The position numbers and the translations under genes are program-made. From the NCBI GenBank assembly GCA_038222915.1, contig JBBRHH010000164.1, positions 1 through 10,891 on the forward strand: a DNA stretch of 10,891 nucleotides, read 5' to 3'. The DNA is from JBBRHH01 sp038222915 (lineage in GTDB: Bacteria > Planctomycetota > Phycisphaerae > Tepidisphaerales > Tepidisphaeraceae). This document shows, in pieces, positions 1 to 6,774 of the stretch. The notes beneath the pieces are model-generated. The model searched no databases. It was not told the DNA's origin and worked only from the letters and a program-made list of their open reading frames with translations. Positions within the stretch are counted from its first letter, which is position 1; each line of letters opens with the position of its first letter.

Positions 1-888
1 GCGGAGCGGTCGCAAGTGCTCGACAGCGTTGAAAGCTCCCTGTCCCAGCTTGTGCTGGATCGGCTGGAGGACGGCAGCCCGTCCCGGGCAGTGCTGGACA
101 GCTGGCATGCGCTGGAAAGCGCCGCCCGGCACGAGCCCGAAGCCCTTGCCGCCGCCTTCGAGGCCGCCGCCAATCTCGACGTCTCCAAGGCGCTGGTCAG
201 TCTGGCCCCGGCCGCCGCCTTCGGTTCCGCCGTCGTCGGAGGTTTCGTCTGCGTAGACGTCGTCGATGGCTTGCTGCAGGCCCGAGTTCCAAGAATCGTC
301 CGAGGGCTGGCTGGACGGTTGGCTGGCGGGTGCAGTGGTGGGGGAATCGGGCGAGAAACCGGGAGGGATCGAATCGCCCTCGGTGACGGCGACGTCCAAG
401 CCGAAGACGGCCGAGGTGTCAGCACAATAGTCGGACTCTGCATAAAAAGTGCAGGGACGATGGTGTCGGCGGTAGTTGGCGAGCAAGGTTGAAATCGCGA
501 CGCGGCTGGCGACGTGAAGTTGACTCGCGCCGGCCGCGATCAGATTGTTCGGGTGCCGAACAACAATGCCATGGACCGGCTTGGCCGTTGCGAAAAGTGT
601 GTATCGTCCAGGCAACGTTCCGGAAGGCAGTTTGACTCGTGTGGAGAAGAGGCGGGAATGGCCGGGGTTGATCGCTACCTTTTCGGACTTCCACTCGGTC
701 ACGAGCGTTGCGCTCCTATTCAGAACGGTTCCGGTCGTCATGTAGAGGCGTAGATCCACCGTCCCGCGAGCAATCTTTGTTCCGATGTTGACGATGCGCA
801 AAGCGACTTGCGGTTGGTTGTTGGCGACGATGCCATTGGTGCGGATGGAGCAGGCCGGCAGGGTTACGAAGTCGGTGACGAGATCCAC
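1..888 (-). CDS. CARDB-like domain protein, partial, start unresolved
   Basis: This leftward frame has no stop from 1041 to the left edge (347 codons), so the gene continues outside the window. The stretch read from about 894 down to 570 resembles a CARDB (cell-adhesion-related, bacterial) Ig-like domain: a run like PFVDLVTDFVTLP, then VALRIVNIGT, DLRLYM, and LPSGTLPGRYTLFATA. Such domains occur in exported or surface proteins and are thought to mediate adhesion. A Ser/Thr/Pro-rich linker (PTTAPASQPSSQPS, about 310-350) and then an Asp/Gly-rich stretch follow. The start is a problem. The first in-frame start codon is GTG at 888, inside the domain and without a ribosome binding site, and no ATG, GTG or TTG lies between 888 and 1041. 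An ATG at 938 sits behind AGGATAGGG but in another frame that soon stops. The gene may therefore be 5'-truncated or frameshifted. Below about 260 the predicted sequence is less convincing and an antisense frame is also open. The CARDB assignment is by eye and moderate. Confidence 0.5.
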   Translation of the reverse strand, partial: MDLVTDFVTLPACSIRTNGIVANNQPQVALRIVNIGTKIARGTVDLRLYMTTGTVLNRSATLVTEWKSEKVAINPGHSRLFSTRVKLPSGTLPGRYTLFATAKPVHGIVVRHPNNLIAAGASQLHVASRVAISTLLANYRRHHRPCTFYAESDYCADTSAVFGLDVAVTEGDSIPPGFSPDSPTTAPASQPSSQPSDDSWNSGLQQAIDDVYADETSDDGGTEGGGRGQTDQRLGDVEIGGGLEGGGKGFGLVPGGAFQRMPAVQHCPGRAAVLQPIQHKLGQGAFNAVEHLRPLR

Positions 889-1083
889 GAACGGCTTGGA
901 TGTTTTGAGATGATGTATCGTGGCAACGGCAGGCGCATTTATGACCCTATCCTGCGCGGAATCGCTGGATCGCCGGTGGCTGGCCGATCGCTCAAGGACT
1001 ACGAGCCGGTGTCGTGGTGAACGAGCGGTGCTACTTGCTCCTCACCTGCCGGCGGCAACAAAATAAAGTCATGATGGCGTCGT

Positions 1084-1272
1084 TTACGGTGCGTTGTGCC
1101 GATACCGCACGCCGATCATGCCAGCCGCGACGCAGACGATGGCTCCGATGTAATGCAGATGAACGCGGGTTGAATTGCCGAGCTCAGTCTGGATTTCATG
1201 GCCCTGGTAGAAAAGCAGAAAGGCGAGAATGAAAAAGGTGAACGAAAGGCGGCCGATCCATCTTCGCATCAT
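1084..1272 (-). CDS. Small two-helix membrane protein (62 aa)
   Basis: A short protein beginning with two consecutive ATG codons (1272 and 1269). It consists almost entirely of two predicted transmembrane helices, at residues about 8-23 (LSFTFFILAFLLFY) and 38-56 (LHYIGAIVCVAAGMIGV), joined by a polar loop (QGHEIQTELGNSTR), with basic residues at both ends. By the positive-inside rule both ends are probably cytoplasmic. I do not recognise a family. It starts 14 bases after the stop of the CNB-DUF1003 gene on the same strand, so the two are probably co-transcribed. No strong ribosome binding site is visible, which fits translation coupled to the upstream gene. The same frame is open much further upstream to 1632, but that part is antisense-like, basic and overlaps the DUF1003 gene. 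Confidence that it is a real gene rests on the helical pattern and tight spacing. Confidence 0.6.
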   Translation of the reverse strand: MMRRWIGRLSFTFFILAFLLFYQGHEIQTELGNSTRVHLHYIGAIVCVAAGMIGVRYRHNAP

Positions 1273-1286
1273 TCGATTGTAGCCGA

Positions 1287-2147
1287 TTAGTCGCCAACCG
1301 CGGGCCTCACGTCGCGCAACAGATTGCACTGCTCGTGATGGTTGTGGTGCATTCCGCGTTCGAGGTCGTCCAGACGCCGCATGATCAGGGCGACTTCGAT
1401 CTCGGCCTTTTTGTTTACGTTGTGGTCGATCTCGGCCGCCAGGCGGTCTTTGTCCGACTGGCGGTTCTGGCTCATCATGATGATCGGCGCGGCGTACGCG
1501 GCCTGGAAGGAGAGCGCCAGGTTGAGCAGGATAAACGGGTAGGGGTCCCAGGCCTTGGTGGTGTCTCTGAAGATCACGTTCGTGATGACCCAGATGGTGA
1601 GGATGATGCTCTGGATGATGATGAACGCCCAACTGCCCATCACGGCCGCGAATCCGTCGGCGATGCGCAGGCCCAACGTCATCTTTCGTTCTTGAAGCTC
1701 GTTGACGTTCTGGCTGACGCTGCGGCGCAGCAGCTCGTCGGAGCGTTTGAGGCGATTGCCCAGCACCTGCAGGACATCGAGGGCCGCGTGCGGGTGCTTC
1801 AGGAGGAACTCGTGAAACTGCTCGCGGTCGAGGGCGAGGGTGCTGACTTTGTCGACTGCACGCACGCGGGCCGAGCGCGGGCCACCGGTCAGAAGCGACA
1901 GCTCCCCGAAAAATCCGCCGGGGCCGGAGCTGTCGAGGACAAGCTCGTTGGCCTCGCTGTCCTGCGTAATGAATTCGACATTGCCTTCCATGATGACATG
2001 GAAGTGGTTGCCCGGTTCTCCCTCGCGAAAGATGACCTGCCCGGGAGCAAAAACGTTGGGCTCCATGATGGCCCGGATGCCTGCCACTTCCTGCTCGTCC
2101 ATGTTGACGAACAGTGGAACCCGGCGGAGCATTGCGATTTCATCCAT
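1287..2147 (-). CDS. Cyclic nucleotide-binding domain / DUF1003 membrane protein
   Basis: A 286-residue protein joining an N-terminal cyclic nucleotide-binding domain (residues about 8-135) to a DUF1003 domain (about 157-262). The CNB part has the phosphate-binding cassette: GFFGELSLLTGGPRSARVRA at 78-97 contains the GEL turn and the Arg that contacts the cyclic phosphate in CRP/PKA-type domains. It lacks a DNA-binding helix-turn-helix, so it is not a CRP-like regulator. DUF1003 contributes two membrane helices (about 172-192 and 203-224) and a charged C-terminal helix (QNRQSDKDRLAAEIDHNVN onward) with a His-rich tail. The likely role is a membrane protein whose state responds to a cyclic nucleotide or another ligand; the output of DUF1003 is unknown. 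I chose ATG 2147 because AGAGG lies about 8 bases upstream. The frame extends to 2264, but those 39 residues lie in the divergent promoter gap. Strong family assignment, unknown function. Confidence 0.88.
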   Translation of the reverse strand: MDEIAMLRRVPLFVNMDEQEVAGIRAIMEPNVFAPGQVIFREGEPGNHFHVIMEGNVEFITQDSEANELVLDSSGPGGFFGELSLLTGGPRSARVRAVDKVSTLALDREQFHEFLLKHPHAALDVLQVLGNRLKRSDELLRRSVSQNVNELQERKMTLGLRIADGFAAVMGSWAFIIIQSIILTIWVITNVIFRDTTKAWDPYPFILLNLALSFQAAYAAPIIMMSQNRQSDKDRLAAEIDHNVNKKAEIEVALIMRRLDDLERGMHHNHHEQCNLLRDVRPAVGD

Positions 2148-2262
2148 GGTGGTGCCTCTGAGAATTGGCGGACGTGCTTCCGAAGACCGGGCAGATGATA
2201 CTGGAGTCCTGGAATCGCGGGTAGGACGATTGAACAAGCTGAATTGGCCTGAATGGACGGGC
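2148..2262. promoter_or_regulatory. Divergent intergenic promoter region
   Basis: A 115-base gap between the leftward CNB-DUF1003 gene (start 2147) and the rightward propeller membrane gene (start 2263). It must hold the promoters of both. AGAGG on the minus strand is the leftward ribosome binding site, about 8 bases before ATG 2147. I could not identify convincing -35/-10 boxes by eye for either direction. Confidence 0.5.
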
Positions 2263-4044
2263 ATGACAATTCCAGATGTAATTCCTTATGCAAGAGGCGA
2301 AAAAGGCCGGTGGGGGCCAATTGTGTTTTGGCCTTCGCGGATTTCGCTGGTCTTGCTCGGGCTGAGCGTTTTGGCGGGGATTTATCTACGCCGAAATCAT
2401 GATCCGTGGCGACTGATTCGTTCGTGCGCGCGGGCTGAAGCGGCATCGACGGCGTGGGTGCCCTTTTCGCCGCCGGCACCGCCGGCAGATTATTTTGTGC
2501 TTGCGACCGGCGGACGGCTGGTTGTATTGGACGCCAGCAAGAATCTTACGATCCGCGATGCCCGGACGGGAACAATTGAGCACGACCTGGGAGCTTCTCT
2601 TGGGCCGTTTCCCACGGTTGAAGGTGGACCACATCCGACCGGCTTGCTAGATGCTGACCGTACACATGTGCTGTTTCGTCCCTCGGATGCAAAACATGTG
2701 GTGCGTCTGATCAACGTATTGACCGGGCAATGCGATCGGTCAATTGAACTTCCTGAAACGTCCGCAGAGATATTGGATTTTTCGCAGGACGAACAGTGTG
2801 TGATCGCGGAAAGGAAGAAATCTGACAATGCCTCCAAACCATGGGAGTGGCCGACACAGGTTTGGAGACGTACAGGTCAAGATGCCTATACAATGCGGAT
2901 CGCAACGTTTCTGCACAAAGGACGGAGTGAACGATGGCTCTCACCAAAGGGGAACGTGCTCTATGGCATCTGGTACGGCTACGATACCGAAAGCTGCCGT
3001 GGCTATTTGACGGATACGTTAACGGAGACGGCGTGGCCACGGGGCATCGGTTTTTTCTACCCGCCCAACATATTTGCCTTAAATGGGGAGGACGAAATTT
3101 CAGAGAGCCAGTTCGATGACCTCATGTCTTGGTCTGCTGCAACTGACAGTCTCCGGTGGCAGCTGAATAGGCCGCAGATCTATCACAACTTGACCGTGTC
3201 GCCAGATACACGTTCGATCGCGGCGACACACGGCAATGGACCATGGGAGTTGGCCGTCATTGATGCAGCCAGCGGCCATGCCAGGGCGACGCGAGGTGAC
3301 ATTTCGACGGCTATGAGGCCATCATTTTTTCTCGATGGACGTCGGCTGCTCGCTCCCGGACCAGCGCTAAAGAGCCTTGCCGTATACGACGCCAAGTCGC
3401 TGATGCTTGTCGCGTCGTTCGAAGTTTCCGGCGACGTACACGAAATGGATGTCGCGGACGGACAGTTTCTCACGGCAACAGTAGGTACGGACCAACAGCG
3501 CACGCTGCTCGTTTTTGAACATGTTGGCCGAGAGTCCCGCTTTGGTGTTCTGGGAATGCCGCCGTGCTGGCTGCTTGTGGCAAGCGTGATAACGCTATTC
3601 GCCAGTCTCTGCCGGGATGCGCGGCGAATGGCCGGTTGTTCCAGCCCTATGCATGCCTTCGGCAAGACGATCCGCCACGCTTTGTTCTGCATGTCCGCGG
3701 TCCTCACCACTCATACGCTGGTTGCCGCATGTATCGGACATCTGCGCTACATCGAGCTGGGAGTGGCGGCGGCATATTTGCTTTGCACGTTGGGGTTGTT
3801 CATGCAGGCAAAACTCTGGCAACTGGCAACGCTTTTGTTCTCCGCGGCCTCCTTGCCGTTTCTCATAGTTTTGCTCCGCCGCGAATTTCCAAATCTTATT
3901 CATCCCAGGATGGCGACGTGCACGCTGCTTGACCGAGCCTATACGCTGCCGTCCTCGGTATCAGCGATGCTATTGCTGTGCGGGATTTTGTTGGCCCTGC
4001 TGACGCTTGTCGATAACGCACGGCAGATGGCACGCCGACTGTGA
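2263..4044 (+). CDS. Membrane protein with predicted beta-propeller between TM1 and a five-helix C-terminal bundle
   Basis: A 593-residue protein that I cannot place in a named family. A short N-terminus is followed by one membrane helix (about 27-43, ISLVLLGLSVLAGIYL). Next is a soluble region (about 75-420) with repeated beta-strand blocks of WD40/YVTN propeller character, such as GGRLVVLDASKNLTIRDARTG, NLTVSPDTRSIAATHGNG and ELAVIDAASGHAR. Five more predicted helices follow: about 434-450, 470-490, 497-515, 518-537 and 564-582. The propeller presumably lies on the non-cytoplasmic face as a sensor or scaffold; this is inference. No catalytic motif is visible. ATG 2263 was chosen because it gives the membrane helix a natural N-terminus; the frame runs upstream to 1840, but that part is antisense to the CNB-DUF1003 gene. 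The ribosome binding site is weak. The next gene starts 64 bases after its stop on the same strand, so co-transcription is possible. Codon use looks less GC-rich at third positions than in neighbours, by impression only. Confidence 0.75.
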   Translation: MTIPDVIPYARGEKGRWGPIVFWPSRISLVLLGLSVLAGIYLRRNHDPWRLIRSCARAEAASTAWVPFSPPAPPADYFVLATGGRLVVLDASKNLTIRDARTGTIEHDLGASLGPFPTVEGGPHPTGLLDADRTHVLFRPSDAKHVVRLINVLTGQCDRSIELPETSAEILDFSQDEQCVIAERKKSDNASKPWEWPTQVWRRTGQDAYTMRIATFLHKGRSERWLSPKGNVLYGIWYGYDTESCRGYLTDTLTETAWPRGIGFFYPPNIFALNGEDEISESQFDDLMSWSAATDSLRWQLNRPQIYHNLTVSPDTRSIAATHGNGPWELAVIDAASGHARATRGDISTAMRPSFFLDGRRLLAPGPALKSLAVYDAKSLMLVASFEVSGDVHEMDVADGQFLTATVGTDQQRTLLVFEHVGRESRFGVLGMPPCWLLVASVITLFASLCRDARRMAGCSSPMHAFGKTIRHALFCMSAVLTTHTLVAACIGHLRYIELGVAAAYLLCTLGLFMQAKLWQLATLLFSAASLPFLIVLLRREFPNLIHPRMATCTLLDRAYTLPSSVSAMLLLCGILLALLTLVDNARQMARRL

Positions 4045-4108
4045 CCTTGTAAGAGCCGGAATTCCAACTTCCTCAACCCATCCCGCCTCGCTGTGTATGA
4101 TAAAGACC

Positions 4109-5044
4109 ATGAATCCCAGACTTTCCCGGCGGCGCATGTTGAGTGGTACTGCGGCAGTAGCGGTTGGCAGCGTTGCGACTTATGCCGCGCCGGCGGCTCC
4201 CACCACCGCGCCGCAGCGATTTTCGTATTCACTCAACACTGCCACGATCATGGGTCAGAAATTAACGCTGGATAAGGAGATCGATGTCGCTGCGAAGGCA
4301 GGATACGACGCGATCGAGCCGTGGCTGCCCAAGATGGTTGAGTTCGAGAAGGCCGGGGGATCACTCAAGGACATGGGCAAGAAGATCGCCGATCTGGGAC
4401 TGATCGTGCCGGATGCGATCGGGTTTGCCAACTGGATTGTCGACGACGACGCCAAGCGGGCGGCGGGGCTCGAGCAGGCCAAGCGCGATATGGATATGGT
4501 TCGACAACTCGGCGGCACGCACATCGCCGCGCCGCCGGCAGGGGCGACCGACGTGAAGATGACCGATCTGCTGGTGATCGCGGAGCGATATCGGGCGCTG
4601 ATTGAAGTCGGCCACTCCATCGGCATTTTGCCGCAGCTTGAGGTATGGGGATTTTCCAAGACGTTGTCGCGGCTGGGCGAGGCGGCGGAGGTGGCCATTG
4701 AGTCCGGCCATCCCGATGCGTGCATCCTGGCCGACATCTATCACCTGCGCAAAGGCAAATCGGGCTTCGCGGGGCTTAAGGCGCTTGGGCCATCGGCGCT
4801 GCATATTTTCCATGTGAACGATTACCCGGAGAACATTCCGGTGGACAAACTGCAGGATGCCGATCGGGTTTATCCGACCAGCGGCGATGCGCCGATGGCC
4901 GAGATCTTCGGCAATCTTCGCAGCACGGGGGCGACGCTGGTGTTGTCGCTGGAGTTGTTCAATCGCGAGTATTGGAAGCAGGACCCGCAGGTGGTTGCGA
5001 CGACGGGTTTGGCGAAGCTGAAGGCGGCGGCAGCGAAGGCGTAA
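4109..5044 (+). CDS. Tat-exported sugar phosphate isomerase/epimerase-like TIM barrel protein
   Basis: A 311-residue protein of the xylose isomerase-like TIM barrel / AP endonuclease family 2 superfamily, which covers sugar isomerases, epimerases and inosose-type enzymes that use a divalent metal. The N-terminus has a twin-arginine signal (SRRRML at 6-11, then an Ala/Gly/Val-rich helix and AAPAAP), so the folded enzyme is probably exported. Likely metal and catalytic residues follow the family pattern: Glu178 in PQLEVWG, Asp209 and His212 in ADIYHLRKG, His235 in HIFHVNDYP, and Glu282 in LSLELFNREYW. The full barrel length is present. ATG 4109 places the RR motif correctly; ATG 4097 (adding MIKT) is an alternative, and neither has a strong ribosome binding site. 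Many paralogues of this type occur in Planctomycetes, usually with unknown substrates, and the substrate cannot be read here. The family call is solid, the specific reaction unknown. Confidence 0.88.
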   Translation: MNPRLSRRRMLSGTAAVAVGSVATYAAPAAPTTAPQRFSYSLNTATIMGQKLTLDKEIDVAAKAGYDAIEPWLPKMVEFEKAGGSLKDMGKKIADLGLIVPDAIGFANWIVDDDAKRAAGLEQAKRDMDMVRQLGGTHIAAPPAGATDVKMTDLLVIAERYRALIEVGHSIGILPQLEVWGFSKTLSRLGEAAEVAIESGHPDACILADIYHLRKGKSGFAGLKALGPSALHIFHVNDYPENIPVDKLQDADRVYPTSGDAPMAEIFGNLRSTGATLVLSLELFNREYWKQDPQVVATTGLAKLKAAAAKA

Positions 5045-5348
5045 CCACTATCTGGCCTGGGGCTGATTTTCAAATCTGAATGCGACGGTCCGATAACTGG
5101 CCGTGCCGCGCTGGCTCGCTTTGCCGGGGCGTGTCTCGCGTGTGTGCCTGCGCGTCGCAAGCCCGGGTTTTTAGCCGATGTAAGTAATGGTGAGACGCCT
5201 GCTGAACGATGCAGAGCCGGGTATTGCGTTTGCTCATCGTTATCGGGCGGAGGTGTCTTGTTGACGCCTCGACTAGACGGTACAGATCACCTCGAACGCA
5301 TAGGCTGCGGCACGATGTTTCCGGACATAGGGCGGCTCTGAAACAACA

Positions 5349-5377
5349 TTGCATCCACATTAAACGTGGCGTACGCT
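5349..5377 (+). promoter_or_regulatory. Candidate sigma-70-like promoter
   Basis: TTGCAT (5349-5354) and TACGCT (5372-5377) are separated by 17 bases, which would put the start of transcription about 20 bases before ATG 5406. Both boxes match the consensus only partly, so this is a weak by-eye call. Confidence 0.25.
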
Positions 5378-5391
5378 TGGCCCAACACTTG

Positions 5392-5397
5392 AGAGGA
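5392..5397 (+). promoter_or_regulatory. Ribosome binding site for the 409-aa exported protein
   Basis: AGAGGA ends 8 bases before ATG 5406. It is the clearest Shine-Dalgarno in the rightward block and fixes the start of this gene. Confidence 0.7.
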
Positions 5398-5405
5398 ACC
5401 ACCCG

Positions 5406-6635
5406 ATGAGAATTCGATGGACTAGTGCGCTGGCAACAGCGTCGGCCGCGGCGATCGTGGGATTTTGTCTGTTGCACGTGACGGCAGCGCCGCCGCCGGC
5501 AGCGCCTGCACCCGTAACGCCACCGCCGGTTGCGCCGCCGGTGACTCCGCCGCCCGTGACGCCAAACGTTGTGCCGGCCACCTCCCCCGCGGGAGCGACC
5601 ACGCGCCGGACGATGGATACGCCGCCCCCGGGCTTCGTCAAAGGCACCGTTCCCGGCAGCGGGATGGTGCTCTTCTATCTGCCCAAGGACAAGGATTGGG
5701 TGATGGATGCGCTGAAGGGCATCAAACCCACCACCCGCGCAAACATGCCAACGGAAATGGCGGAGAAACTTGGGTCGCCGGCGGTTCGCTCGAAGATGTT
5801 GGCCGGGCTTAAAGCGGATCTCGGCTTATCTGATGACAAGGCGCTGGCCGACAAGTACGACACGATGTTGGTTGGGCGCGAGAAGATGCTGACCGAATGG
5901 CAGCCAAGCGTTTACTACCTCGTGACGACACCGCAACTGTTAACGACCGCAGTGAAAGCCGGATGGGGCCGGCCGCAGTTTGGTTATAACGGCGTCAGCG
6001 AACAAGTTGAATACAACCCGCGCTACAACGTGCCTGAAACGGGCAAGGCCGACGATACGGTGCTGCCGGTGTTTTACGACGATCAGAAAATGCAGACGAC
6101 GATTGTGAAGGCGGTGCAGACGCAGGTCGAGCAGAGCGAAAACAACCGTGTTGCCGGTGCAGCGTCGATTGCACAAAGCCGTGCCGTTCAGCAGTTGATG
6201 GCGCTGGTCAAGGACGTGGGCATCGAGCCGTTGAAGTTGAAGCGCGACCAGGAGTGGCTGGGCCTTGCAGTCACTGGCTATCTCGCCGCGAAGTATGCGC
6301 CGAGCGTGACCGAGTTCACCAAGGAGAAGATACTGAATGATCTTGCGCAGTTCAATCCGCAGGTGGTGGACGCGAACACGGTAAATCTGCTGGCTCCGAC
6401 GGATAAGGATGTTCTCCGCAAGGAAGTCGTTCCTTATTACGAGGCGGCGATGCGGGCCCGTTCGCTCGCGGTGCTGCACAACCTCATCATCACGCGTGGC
6501 GAAAAGGGCGAGGAAGTGATCGGCAAGATCATGGCCAAGGTACGTGAGGCCAAGCCGGCCGACGGGGCGGCCCTGGTGAAGGCGATTCAGGAGGCGATCA
6601 ACGTTGACCTGACGCGCGACCTGGGCGGCAAATAA
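5406..6635 (+). CDS. Exported protein of unknown function, possibly a degenerate gluzincin-like fold
   Basis: A 409-residue protein with an N-terminal signal peptide (about 1-28, hydrophobic core ATASAAAIVGFCLL), then a proline-rich linker (about 29-62, repeats of the PVTPPPVAPP type) and a mostly alpha-helical body (about 75-405). I recognise no named family. The C-terminal half is laid out like peptidase MA / gluzincin proteins: a helix QSRAVQQLMALV (257-268) where HExxH would be expected, then DQEWLGLAVTGYLAAKY (281-297) resembling the WLxEGLAxYL helix, and a late segment YYEAAMRARSLAVLHNLI (344-361) resembling the YxxAxxFVxYL helix. The His and Glu metal ligands are absent, so if the relation is real the protein is not a zinc peptidase. 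That relation is inference from pattern alone. A strong ribosome binding site precedes ATG 5406, and a perfect intrinsic terminator follows the stop, so the gene is probably transcribed on its own. Confidence 0.8.
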   Translation: MRIRWTSALATASAAAIVGFCLLHVTAAPPPAAPAPVTPPPVAPPVTPPPVTPNVVPATSPAGATTRRTMDTPPPGFVKGTVPGSGMVLFYLPKDKDWVMDALKGIKPTTRANMPTEMAEKLGSPAVRSKMLAGLKADLGLSDDKALADKYDTMLVGREKMLTEWQPSVYYLVTTPQLLTTAVKAGWGRPQFGYNGVSEQVEYNPRYNVPETGKADDTVLPVFYDDQKMQTTIVKAVQTQVEQSENNRVAGAASIAQSRAVQQLMALVKDVGIEPLKLKRDQEWLGLAVTGYLAAKYAPSVTEFTKEKILNDLAQFNPQVVDANTVNLLAPTDKDVLRKEVVPYYEAAMRARSLAVLHNLIITRGEKGEEVIGKIMAKVREAKPADGAALVKAIQEAINVDLTRDLGGK

Positions 6636-6673
6636 GTGCTTTCGAGCGAGCAACGCTCACCTGAGAATCGAGA

Positions 6674-6707
6674 AAAGGCCCGAGGAATTTTTCCTCGGGC
6701 CTTTGTG
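6674..6707 (+). terminator. Rho-independent terminator after the 409-aa exported protein gene
   Basis: A perfect 14-bp inverted repeat: AAAGGCCCGAGGAA (6674-6687), loop TTT, then TTCCTCGGGCCTTT (6691-6704). The stem is GC-rich and ends in T residues. It is symmetric enough to work on either strand. It lies 38 bases after the stop at 6635. Confidence 0.85.
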
Positions 6708-6774
6708 TTGGCGCGCTCATGTTACCGACGCGTTACAGCCGGCGGAACCATCCAGTTGTAAGATCGCCACCACA

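Larger units (their letters stand above)
5045..5405. other. Gene-free stretch of 361 bases
   Basis: No convincing coding frame was found on either strand; short open frames here have basic or low-quality composition. The right end carries the leader of the next gene. I see no clear terminator after the isomerase gene, no tRNA and no recognisable riboswitch. The segment from about 5160 to 5340 holds nothing I can name. Confidence 0.6.

Noticed and set aside
1273..1632. Upstream extension of the 62-residue membrane protein frame
   Set aside because: It lies inside the DUF1003 coding region, has His/Pro/Arg-rich shadow composition, and the tandem ATG at 1272/1269 gives a natural start.
1335..2198. 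Long plus-strand frame of 287 codons
   Set aside because: It is antisense to the CNB-DUF1003 gene, whose domains are unmistakable; no family signal in this frame.
1840..2262. N-terminal extension of the propeller membrane protein
   Set aside because: Antisense to the CNB-DUF1003 gene and its promoter; composition is not protein-like.
5070..5477. Minus-strand frame across the gene-free stretch
   Set aside because: Cys/Arg/His-rich, overlaps the ribosome binding site and signal peptide of the next gene, no recognisable family.
5940..6653. Minus-strand frame of 237 codons
   Set aside because: Shadow of the 409-residue exported protein; rich in His, Arg and Leu with no domain signal.
6703..6774. 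Earlier in-frame start for the HEAT-repeat protein
   Set aside because: It begins inside the terminator hairpin and would bury the signal peptide behind 24 extra residues.
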